A stretch of DNA of 20,023 nucleotides. Source: Bacteroidaceae bacterium. GTDB lineage: Bacteria > Bacteroidota > Bacteroidia > Bacteroidales > Bacteroidaceae. Shown piece by piece: positions 1 to 7,100 of this stretch. The position numbers and the translations under genes were made by a program. Below the pieces are notes generated by a model. That model worked only from the letters and a program-made list of their open reading frames with translations. It ran no database searches and had not been told where the DNA came from. Each line of letters begins with the position of its first letter. Position 1 is the stretch's first letter. The stretch spans positions 1 to 20,023 of the forward strand of contig CAAGGT010000161.1 in assembly GCA_900769465.1 (NCBI GenBank), given 5' to 3'.

Positions 1-2
1 AA

Positions 3-347
3 CACAAACTGAATGTCTATTTTCAGAAAGAGAACCTTAGCATATTTGACGATTCAGGTAAAGAACACCCTTTCCTAACAATCTTCATAGCTATTCTTGG
101 AACAGTAGCCCAGATGGAAAGGGATAATATCAAATTCCGTCTTGACAGCGGTCGTGAACTCTATAAACGTAGCGGAGGTAAGCTTGGCAGAAAGACCGGC
201 TATCGCAAATCCAAAGAGGAAAAAGCAGAGCAGTATGCCGGAGTTATAAAGTTACTCAAGAGAGGATATCCGGTTCGTAATATCGCTAAAATTGAGAGTG
301 TCGGAATCTCAACTGTTATGAGATTGAAGAAAGAGTTTTGTAACTAA
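3..347 (+). CDS. Serine site-specific recombinase (resolvase/invertase family), 3' part
   Basis: The gene enters from the left edge, so the catalytic N-terminus with its active-site serine is outside the window. The visible 114 residues start in frame at position 3. They contain the end of the resolvase catalytic domain and the long E-helix region, with the family pattern AQMERDNIKFRLDSGRE, followed by the GGKLGR hinge motif. A C-terminal helix-turn-helix follows (YPVRNIAKIESVGISTVMRL), which in this family contacts the crossover site. The reading frame ends naturally at TAA, so the C-terminus is intact. Family members cut and rejoin DNA through a serine-DNA linkage and act as resolvases, invertases or small transposon recombinases. 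Which of these applies cannot be told here, because the left flank and any recombination sites are not visible. A strong terminator follows directly. Confidence 0.88.
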   Translation, partial: HKLNVYFQKENLSIFDDSGKEHPFLTIFIAILGTVAQMERDNIKFRLDSGRELYKRSGGKLGRKTGYRKSKEEKAEQYAGVIKLLKRGYPVRNIAKIESVGISTVMRLKKEFCN

Positions 348-357
348 ACACAACAAT

Positions 358-410
358 CCCCAGGACTACCTTATTATACAGGTGGTCTTGGGGTGTTTTC
401 TTTTTCTTTA
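358..410 (+). terminator. Rho-independent terminator after the recombinase gene
   Basis: The left arm CCCCAGGACTACC (358-370) and right arm GGTGGTCTTGGGG (381-393) pair over 13 bases with two G-U wobbles. They enclose a 10-base AT-rich loop and are followed by a T-rich run (TGTTTTCTTTTTCTTT). The hairpin begins 10 bases after the recombinase stop codon. It should separate that transcript from the DUF1573 gene downstream. Confidence 0.85.
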
Positions 411-418
411 TATAGAAC

Positions 419-451
419 TTTGTCGGCTTTCATTTCTTTTTTCTATTTTTG
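419..451 (+). promoter_or_regulatory. Bacteroidota-type promoter for the DUF1573 gene
   Basis: TTTG at 419-422 matches the -33 element and TATTTTTG at 444-451 matches the TAnnTTTG -7 element of the primary sigma factor of Bacteroidota. The 21-base spacer is within the usual 19-21 range. Transcription would start near 458, giving a leader of about 15 bases before the ATG at 473. The position just after a terminator and just before a gene supports the call. Confidence 0.7.
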
Positions 452-472
452 TGGCTATAAAAGAGTTTGCCA

Positions 473-850
473 ATGTTACGGAATCTGTTATTCATCATTA
501 TATGTCTGTTTGCGTTGCCTGGAGCCATGGTTGCGCAGGCTGTGGTGGAGTTCCCTAAAAAGGTGCATGATTTTGGTGCCGTATCCGAGAAAACGGATTC
601 TGTAACTTGTGTCTTTGACGTTGTGAATGCCGGTGATTTGCCAATGGCGATTGAGGGTGTGTATGTCAGCTGCGGATGCACTTCTGCGGTTCACTCGAAA
701 GATGTCATCGCTCCAGGCGAGAAAGGTTATGTATATGTTACCTTCTACCCGAAGGACCTTGATGGACGTTATCTGAAGACTATATACGTCTATACCACAA
801 CCCGGCCCCGCAAGAACTATGTGCGGATAAAAGCAACGGTTGTGCCTTGA
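473..850 (+). CDS. Small secreted DUF1573 domain protein
   Basis: This encodes 125 residues. An in-frame TTG lies six bases upstream at 467, but the ATG at 473 begins a clean signal peptide: MLRN, a hydrophobic core, then GAMVAQ|A with likely cleavage near residue 22. The remainder is one DUF1573 domain, an Ig-like fold. It has the typical start VEFPKKVHDFGAVSEKTDSV, the central YVSCGCTSA motif with paired cysteines, and the IAPGEKGYVYVTFYP strand. Such proteins are common, often lipid-anchored or periplasmic, in Bacteroidota, and their function is not established. There is no lipobox cysteine here, so a soluble periplasmic or secreted protein is likely. It has its own promoter and converges on the minus-strand regulator cluster, leaving 19 bases between stop codons. 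I see no convincing hairpin in that gap, so the two transcripts may overlap. Confidence 0.9.
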   Translation: MLRNLLFIIICLFALPGAMVAQAVVEFPKKVHDFGAVSEKTDSVTCVFDVVNAGDLPMAIEGVYVSCGCTSAVHSKDVIAPGEKGYVYVTFYPKDLDGRYLKTIYVYTTTRPRKNYVRIKATVVP

Positions 851-869
851 ATGATATTGCACTTGTTAT

Positions 870-1217
870 TTATTTGTTCTTTTTGAGATATTCGCCGGGT
901 GTAACACCGTATTCGGCCTTGAATGTCCTGCGGAATGAAAAGCAGTTATTGAATCCACAGCCTAATGCTGTGTCTTTTATTGATTTTTTCGGGTTTTCAT
1001 TCTTGAGGCGTAAGAAATGTGCAAGACGCAATTTGTTCAGTAGAGCCGGGAATGTCAATCCTAATTCGGTATTGATGAATTGGGAGGCATAACTGCGGTT
1101 GGTGCCAAGGGCTACAGCGAACTGCTCCAATGTGTAGTCGCTATTGATAAAGAACGGGGGATTTTCTCCCAACAATTTCAGGTATCTGCTTTTTATTTCG
1201 TCTGTTGCATTTGCCAT
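870..1217 (-). CDS. Free-standing AraC-type DNA-binding domain protein
   Basis: This encodes 115 residues from the ATG at 1217. A longer reading from TTG at 1256 is possible but would add an unlikely N-terminus. Almost the whole protein is an AraC/XylS C-terminal DNA-binding domain. The first helix-turn-helix lies around YTLEQFAVALGTNRSYASQF and the second around KSIKDTALGCGFNNCFSFRR, ending in the signature FKAEYGVTPGEYLKK. No ligand-binding or receiver domain is attached. The end closely resembles the end of the hybrid regulator upstream in the same orientation (FRAEYGITPTECRKM), which suggests related target sites or descent from a duplicated output domain. It is the third gene of a minus-strand cluster, 59 bases after the small HTH gene. 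Two direct copies of AGTGAAAAA lie just upstream. Its role is probably transcriptional regulation of this locus (inference). Confidence 0.85.
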   Translation of the reverse strand: MANATDEIKSRYLKLLGENPPFFINSDYTLEQFAVALGTNRSYASQFINTELGLTFPALLNKLRLAHFLRLKNENPKKSIKDTALGCGFNNCFSFRRTFKAEYGVTPGEYLKKNK

Positions 1218-1272
1218 GGACAAACTGTGTCTTTGGTTTATGCAACAAAATTGCAATAAAAACGTCTATTCC

Positions 1273-1303
1273 TTTTTCACTTAAAAGCATCCTGTTTTTC
1301 ACT
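1273..1303 (-). promoter_or_regulatory. Paired AGTGAAAAA direct repeats upstream of the AraC gene, candidate operator
   Basis: On the minus strand the exact 9-mer AGTGAAAAA occurs at 1303-1295 and again at 1281-1273. The copies are 22 bp apart start to start, about two helical turns, the usual arrangement of half-sites for AraC-family regulators. The pair overlaps the last codons of the preceding HTH gene, so part of it is constrained by coding. A weak -7 box (CAATTTTG on the minus strand, 1253-1246; one mismatch to TAnnTTTG) lies downstream with no clear -33 box, which would fit activator dependence. The same 9-mer recurs in the divergent control region at 4071. Confidence 0.4.
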
Positions 1304-1519
1304 CAAAGAACAATATTGCATTAATTCTTCGCTGTAGTACTTGAAAAAGTCGTGGTTTAGAGCAATAGAGATTTTTTTAAGCAATTCCGTATCTATTCTC
1401 TCCCGGTTGAATATGCTATAGATGTTTGTTCTGTCGCAACATAGCTGTTTTGCAAGCCATGACACGGAGCCCCCTTGTGCTTCGAAAATCTTTTTGATGA
1501 TGTTGCCAATGTGAATCAT
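1277..1519 (-). CDS. Small HTH (XRE-like) transcriptional regulator
   Basis: This encodes 80 residues from the ATG at 1519. A TTG two codons upstream (1525) is in frame but adds only two residues. The body is a single helix-turn-helix domain of a type frequent in Bacteroidales, recognisable by MIHIGNIIKK, then SVSWLAKQLCCDRTNIYSIF (the helix-turn-helix), then the conserved end IDTELLKKISIALNHDFFKY. The short tail after YYSEE is variable. The gene sits 47 bases downstream of the hybrid regulator and 59 bases upstream of the AraC gene, all on the same strand, so co-transcription is likely. No clear promoter is seen in the 47-base gap. It probably binds DNA as a small repressor or co-regulator, but its targets are unknown. 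Confidence 0.85.
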   Translation of the reverse strand: MIHIGNIIKKIFEAQGGSVSWLAKQLCCDRTNIYSIFNRERIDTELLKKISIALNHDFFKYYSEELMQYCSLSEKQDAFK

Positions 1520-1566
1520 ATGCAATAATATAGTTTAAAGTGTTGTCGTGTGTGTCGAAGTAATGC

Positions 1567-3891
1567 CTACAGCATTTTGCGACATTCTGTTGGGGTAATG
1601 CCATATTCAGCTCTGAATGTACGGCTGAAATAACTTGGAGTTTCAAAACCACATACAACCTGTATTTCGCCCATGGACATGCTACTGTTCTTTAGCAAGT
1701 ATTTTGCTCTTGCCAATTTCCTCTGACGAATGTAATTTGTGGTATTGGTACCTGTGATACTGTTTATCTTTCTATTGAGTGTTGCAATACTCATTATCAT
1801 GTGGTCTGCGAGCATAGCTGCATTCAGGCCGCAGTCCATAATGTTTTCGCTGATGTACTCGTTTATCTGCTTTATAAAATCGCGTTCAGTTCTATTGCGC
1901 CCCTTGGAGATTTCGTCATTGTCGACATTTGCAGCTTCTGCAATCTGTTGGCTGTACTTCTTCTTTAGCAACTCTCTCTGTTCAAGCAGTTTGCGCACCA
2001 TCATAAGCAATTCGTCCGGGATGAACGGCTTGCCAAGATAAACCTCTGCGCCGGCATCGAATCCTGCCAGACGGTCATCGTTTTCTGTTCGCGCAGATAC
2101 GACGATTATCGGCAAATGAGCCGTGTCTTCATTTCCTCTTATTGCCTTTATAAGTTCAAGGCCATCCATCTCGGGCATCATTATATCTGTAATGATGAGT
2201 CTGGGCATGTTTTCCTTGATATATTCGTATGCATCGCGCCCATTATGCGCCCAATGGAATCTGTAGCCCTGGTTCTTGAGCATCTGTGTTATAAGCAACG
2301 CGACATCATTGTCGTCTTCTGCAACAAGTATATAATCATCCGACTCTTCTCCATTAGAATTGAGCAGGTCGATGCCGTAATGCCGATATTCCGCTTTAGG
2401 AAGTTCTGTTACTTCCAAGTCATCTCGCTCGCCCTGGTTGAACCTTATCATTTCTTTAACCAGATTAAGCAGTTCCCTGCTCTTGCGTATTACGGCATCG
2501 AATTCCTTTTGAGCCACCTTGTTGTCGTTGGGTATGAAACGCTCAAGTTCGTATGTCATTCCAATGATAACAGTCAGTGGGGTACGTAACTGGTGTGTGA
2601 TGCCGCGATAGAATTCCTGGCGTTCGCGGTTAGTCTTCTCGAGCAAGATATTTCTTTTTTTACGTTCAACAGCCGCACGTACTGATGCTACAACAGCCAG
2701 CAGCACCAGAAAAATTGCAATAATACTACCCCACAGGGTCATATCACGCATCTCCTTCTCGTGTAGCGCCTTGGCTTCGGCCTCTTCAACATCTTTGATT
2801 CTTTTGTTGATTTCATAGTTCACACGTAGGTTCTGTGTATGTATACGGTTCTCTTCAATGTCTGAACTGTCCTTGTATGCAATGGATGTCTTGGTGCTCT
2901 CAAGAGCTTTCTCGAAATCCCCTCGTTCTTCATAGATTTTTGCCTGCAGGGAATAGAGGTAGCTCAAGCGCCCTTTGGCGTTGATTCTTATTGCCGATGA
3001 CAATGCTTCGTTATTGTATCTCTCGGCTTCATCAATCTTGCCCTCTTTCAGGCTTAAAGCTGTCAGTGCCGTGCAGGGGTTGAGCCAGTGCCATATATCT
3101 TTTGTCTGCAAACCTATTTCATAGCTTTTCAGGTAGTTATCGCGTGCCTCGTTATATTTGCCAGCAGCCTCGTCTAGTTCGCCAATGTTCTGATAACATA
3201 AACTTATTCCAATGAGGTTGTTGCACTCGTGGTTCTTTTCCATTGACATATTATAATATATCCTGGCTGAATCCATTTCGCCACTTCTCTCCTTTATAGC
3301 ACCAATGTTTGCGTAGTTGATAGCCTGTCCTGTTGTACTGCGCAGTTCTTTCTCGCCCTTCAGCGCACGGCGGAACATCTCCTCTGCAACTTCATCGTTT
3401 CCAAGTGAAAGCATGACATTGCCGAGCCCATTCAATGTGCGTACTCTGTTCTTGCGGGCAACGAACGATGTGTCATTCATCGTGTGGTCACAAAGCTCCA
3501 ATGCCCTGTAATGGTTTGTACTCGCCTGCTCAAGGTCACCTATGCGTCTGAAGTTGGTACCCTGGTTGTTGAGTGCAATTATCAGCTGCAGAGTATCCTT
3601 TATCTCCTCGGCATCTGCTATGCACTTTGAATGGACTTCCACTGCAGTATAGAAATCGGACTTGTTTCTCAACACGCTTCCCAGTTTCTGCCTTACAAGC
3701 AGTGCAGCCCTCTTCTCGTTCAAGGATTCATAATGTTCGACATATCTTTCAAGTGACTCAATATCCCTTACACTGTCTGCAATGGCAGCGGCTTCTGCAT
3801 CGTAGCTGTTGCTGTACTTTATTGTATCATCTTTACATGAAAAGGTGATGAAAGAAAGTAAAATGGAGAATATGATAACAGTTCTTTTCAT
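1567..3891 (-). CDS. TPR-HisKA-receiver-AraC hybrid two-component regulator lacking the ATPase domain
   Basis: This encodes 774 residues. The N-terminus (MKRTVIIFSILLSFITFSCK) is a signal sequence with a loose lipobox at Cys19. Residues about 35-345 are TPR-like helical repeats, expected in the periplasm. A membrane segment lies at about 384-404 and is followed by a charged coiled-coil linker. Residues about 422-487 are a HisKA dimerisation domain with the H-box ITHQLRTPL and phospho-acceptor His433. A receiver domain (about 520-635) has the full active site: Asp526/Asp527, Asp569 in ITDIMMPEMDG, Ser599 and Lys621 in GKPF. An AraC DNA-binding domain ends the protein (about 670-774). Only about 33 residues separate HisKA from the receiver, so the HATPase domain with its N, G1 and G2 boxes is absent, although the frame is intact. 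It can probably bind DNA and accept phosphate but not make phosphohistidine by itself. It is divergent from the T9SS protein gene. Confidence 0.92.
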   Translation of the reverse strand: MKRTVIIFSILLSFITFSCKDDTIKYSNSYDAEAAAIADSVRDIESLERYVEHYESLNEKRAALLVRQKLGSVLRNKSDFYTAVEVHSKCIADAEEIKDTLQLIIALNNQGTNFRRIGDLEQASTNHYRALELCDHTMNDTSFVARKNRVRTLNGLGNVMLSLGNDEVAEEMFRRALKGEKELRSTTGQAINYANIGAIKERSGEMDSARIYYNMSMEKNHECNNLIGISLCYQNIGELDEAAGKYNEARDNYLKSYEIGLQTKDIWHWLNPCTALTALSLKEGKIDEAERYNNEALSSAIRINAKGRLSYLYSLQAKIYEERGDFEKALESTKTSIAYKDSSDIEENRIHTQNLRVNYEINKRIKDVEEAEAKALHEKEMRDMTLWGSIIAIFLVLLAVVASVRAAVERKKRNILLEKTNRERQEFYRGITHQLRTPLTVIIGMTYELERFIPNDNKVAQKEFDAVIRKSRELLNLVKEMIRFNQGERDDLEVTELPKAEYRHYGIDLLNSNGEESDDYILVAEDDNDVALLITQMLKNQGYRFHWAHNGRDAYEYIKENMPRLIITDIMMPEMDGLELIKAIRGNEDTAHLPIIVVSARTENDDRLAGFDAGAEVYLGKPFIPDELLMMVRKLLEQRELLKKKYSQQIAEAANVDNDEISKGRNRTERDFIKQINEYISENIMDCGLNAAMLADHMIMSIATLNRKINSITGTNTTNYIRQRKLARAKYLLKNSSMSMGEIQVVCGFETPSYFSRTFRAEYGITPTECRKML

Positions 3892-3912
3892 TACTGACGG
3901 TATTATTTGCTA

Positions 3913-3942
3913 CAAATTTAATGAAAAACAGTTCCAAACAAC
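3913..3942 (-). promoter_or_regulatory. Putative promoter of the hybrid regulator gene
   Basis: On the minus strand TAAATTTG at 3920-3913 is a perfect TAnnTTTG -7 box. GTTG at 3942-3939 is a one-mismatch -33 box with an 18-base spacer, slightly short. An exact TTTG at 3938-3935 is too close. Transcription would start near 3906, about 15 bases before the ATG. A TGAAAAACAGT repeat directly overlaps the spacer, so binding there could give autoregulation. Confidence 0.45.
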
Positions 3943-4058
3943 CCGCTTCGAGTGAAACTGGTGCAGATTTTTACGTATTGTGCCTTTTGAGGTGCATTTT
4001 GTATTTATCGTTAAAAAACATTGCTTTTTTAGTGAAAAGAGTTTTAGTGCTGTCTTGA

Positions 4059-4066
4059 TAAATTTG
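4059..4066 (+). promoter_or_regulatory. Putative -7 box of the T9SS Ig-repeat protein gene, no matching -33 box
   Basis: TAAATTTG matches TAnnTTTG exactly. The 19-21-base upstream position reads AAAAGA-like sequence instead of TTTG, but an AGTGAAAAGAGT element (4031-4042) covers that place. Start of transcription would be near 4073, with a leader of about 55 A-rich bases. A good -7 box, a missing -33 box and a candidate operator at the -33 position fit an activator-dependent promoter. Confidence 0.5.
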
Positions 4067-4127
4067 CATTAGTGAAAAAAAGTAAAAATGAATTTGGAAA
4101 TTAAATAATCAACTAAAAAATATTCTT

Positions 4128-7100
4128 ATGAAAAAACTGTTGTTAACCTTAATGCTTATGGCGACTGTAACAGTCACATTGGCGCAAAGTGGTTGGAATG
4201 ATCCTGACGGGGCATACCAGGAGCAGACTGTAGTCTACGTTACTGTAGATTGTGGTGAGTGTGACATCTATTCTGGCACAACGGACCCACAGGTTGCGGC
4301 CTTCATTGACGGTGAAATCCGTTCTTTGGCAACATCGTACCAGATGCTCGGACGTTACAAGGTCTACACCTTGAGAGTGGGCGGTGAGAGTGATGACAAT
4401 GGGAAGAGCATTGACTTCAAACTTTACGACCCTGTCAGTGGGCTCATCTATCCACTTGAGATGACAAACGAGGCCGGGGAGTACGCGGACGTTACATATC
4501 AGGGTGACTATACCTATGCCGAGAACCAGTCGGTTATACTCTTTACAGGTTCAGCTGTTCCTGCCAACGAGATGAGGGTCACATATTATAACAGTGACTA
4601 CAATAGTGTGGTGCTCAACGTAGGCGAGAAAATGCCTCTTGATGATAGCGCCTTTATTGAATATCTGTTTGTTAGCCCCACAAACGGCGCGCCCACGAAG
4701 GCTACAACACCCGAAGTTGTTCTAAAGTGGGACCTCACGGCTCATGACAATGCCGGAAACCAGACTTCATACTACATTTCGATAGAGGATGGCACAAATG
4801 TCATCACAGGCAACGTCTCAACTCCGTATGCCGTAACAGCAAAGGCTCTTGCCGGTAATCTTGCTGTTGATGTAGATGTACTTGTCTATCAGCCGGTGAC
4901 AAGCATGGATATTGCCGATTGTAATGTCTATCTTGGCGTTGGACGTTATGTGCCACAAGCTGTATACAATGCAGGTGAGTCTGTTCCTACAACCCCGGGA
5001 TTTACATTGACGGTCGATAATGAAGATGTTGTCCGCATTGTTGGCGGCACAACCATTGTGCCTGTTGCTCTTGGATCTGTCACTGTAACTGCTGTTGCAA
5101 ACGACAATAACGATGTTGCGACAGAATTCCAGGTAAACGTTGTTTCGGCGTTGGAGGAGTTCTATTATAAGGGTAATATTGAGTTTACAATCTATGATGA
5201 GTATTCAAAGGATATGACAGGTTATGTCAATCGCCCGATATTCCACTGGGCTATGGATGACACTGGAGAACCTGTAATAAAGCCTATTGAAGAGTATACT
5301 ATGATGTCAATGGACCCCTCAATTGTTCTTGTCGAAGGTGATGACAGCAGTTCTGGATTCACTGTTACTGCCGTAAAGAAGGGTGTGACAAACCTTGTAT
5401 TTACCAGCAAGTACGACACGACACAGAGTTTCGAGGTCGAGGTTGTTGTGAAGCAGGCTGTGTATGATGTCAATATTCTTACCGTCAATGACGAAGATGT
5501 GACCGGCGCCGAGACCCGCCCAATGGCAGATGTGTATGTTGATGAACTTGTTACCGTTGTTGCTGAACTGAACCCACAGGATGCAGATTATGAAGATTTC
5601 CAAATCCGCTTTGTGACATCCGACGGCATGGAGATTTTTGGATACGAGGACTGGGTTGAGGTTATTGGTGCAAAGGTCTCTGACGGTAAATGCATTGCCG
5701 ACTTCATATTCAGGATGATTCCTGCCGAAGAGGTCTTTATTCAGGCCTATGTTGATGGAATGATGTCGGGCAATGTGTTGCTCAATGTATATAATAGGGT
5801 ACAGAGCATTGATGTGTCAATGCAACCCGAATATTGGATTGGCAGCGAAGCAGAGATATTTGAATTTAAATATTCTGTCAATCCGGACAATGTGAAGAAT
5901 GCTGATTTCGCGGTGGAGTCTTCGGCTCCTGATATGGCCGAAATCATTAAGGACCAGGAGAGTGGCATGTATCAGTTGCATGCATATGCACCTGGTGAGG
6001 TTACATTTACTTTTACAAGTGAGGACAACCCCGATATCATGACCGAGCAGACAATTATCATCAAGCGCAGACCAAGCAGCGTGAAGATTGTAAGCATCGC
6101 AGGCAATGTTCTTGAGAATAGCTACAAGGCTGTGCAGGTTGCTGTTGGTCAGGAGGTTGAAGCTGTCGCTATGGTTGAGCCAAGCGATGCCACCATTGAA
6201 TCTTTTGTAATGTCAATTGTCGATGGCAATGGTTCTCTCGTTGGCGATGCCGAGGTCGAGGTTGGGGAAATTGAACTGAACGATGCCAAGACCGAGTGCA
6301 GGCTGACATTCAAGTTCGTTACAGTTCCAACAGAGCGTGTATTTGTAAAGGCTGATGTAAATGATGAAGTTACAGACCAGGTTCCACTTATAGTTATCCA
6401 GTCGGTAAATAAGATTGAGCTTTCTGAGAACGAGAAGACAATATGGTTCGGTATGGGTGAAACTATTGATTTCTCAATTACAGCGACAGCCCTTCCTGCA
6501 GATGCGACAAACAAGACTATACTTGTTGAAGTCGATGACAATGTTGTTGTCGAATATCTCGGATACGATGAAAACATGGGTGTTTACAACTTCCGTACAA
6601 TGAACAAAGGCGAGGCTACAATCACTTTCACCAGCGAAGATAACCCAACGGTAGTTGAAACTTGTGTTGTCAATGTCAAGAGGCGCGTGGATGAAATTCT
6701 TGTAGATGGTCTTTATGAACCGCTTTACAATGATGGTGCCGAGCGCGAAGTCGTAGTGACATTCATGCCCGAAGATGCCGATTTTGATTCCGATGCACTG
6801 AGTGTAAGAGTAGAAACCAGCCAGTTCAGTTTCCCTGGCGACTGGAATATCATAGAGGTTTCAGACGGTGTTACTGCCGACAATACAGTAAACTATACAT
6901 TTGTTGGAGCAGCCCTTTGTCAGACAGTGGATGTGACATTCGAATATGATGCAGTAAATGTAGAGGGCGCAACCGATAACATCACAAACAATATGCTTGT
7001 TTCTGTCTCTGAGAGACTGACACTCAGCAGCGGATGGAATTGGATTTCGTTAACCTCTTCATCATTGTCTGTAGATGAGTTATCAAAGTACCTTATTGAG

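Larger units (their letters stand above)
3892..4127. promoter_or_regulatory. Divergent control region between the hybrid regulator and the T9SS protein
   Basis: These 236 AT-rich bases have no gene. They carry a TAAATTTG -7 box facing each way, at 3920-3913 on the minus strand and 4059-4066 on the plus strand. A family of TGAAA-centred direct repeats on the plus strand begins at 3922 (TGAAAAACAGT), 3953 (TGAAACTGGT), 4033 (TGAAAAGAGT) and 4073 (TGAAAAAAAGT); the last three are preceded by AG. A separate pair, GGTGCA followed by T-rich sequence, begins at 3960 and 3991, 31 bp apart. Such repeats next to an AraC-output regulator are plausible operators, but this is inference. The leader before 4128 is A-rich and lacks a Shine-Dalgarno sequence. 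Confidence 0.6.

Noticed and set aside
467..475. TTG at 467 as start of the DUF1573 protein
   Set aside because: The ATG at 473 gives a normal signal peptide and suits the mapped promoter; the TTG adds only two residues.
430..862. Two antisense reading frames over the DUF1573 gene
   Set aside because: They have no signal, domain or start context and lie opposite a clear secreted protein with its own promoter.
851..869. Bidirectional terminator between the DUF1573 and AraC genes
   Set aside because: The 19-base gap and its flanks show no hairpin of useful length.
847..1092. Plus-strand reading frame opposite the AraC gene
   Set aside because: It lies opposite a well-supported AraC domain and its translation shows no family pattern.
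1217..1256. TTG at 1256 as start of the AraC gene
   Set aside because: The extra 13 residues resemble untranslated leader and overlap the candidate -7 box; the ATG at 1217 is preferred.
2116..2589. 157-residue plus-strand frame inside the hybrid regulator gene
   Set aside because: It is antisense to the receiver and HisKA coding region; it is an open frame by chance of codon use.
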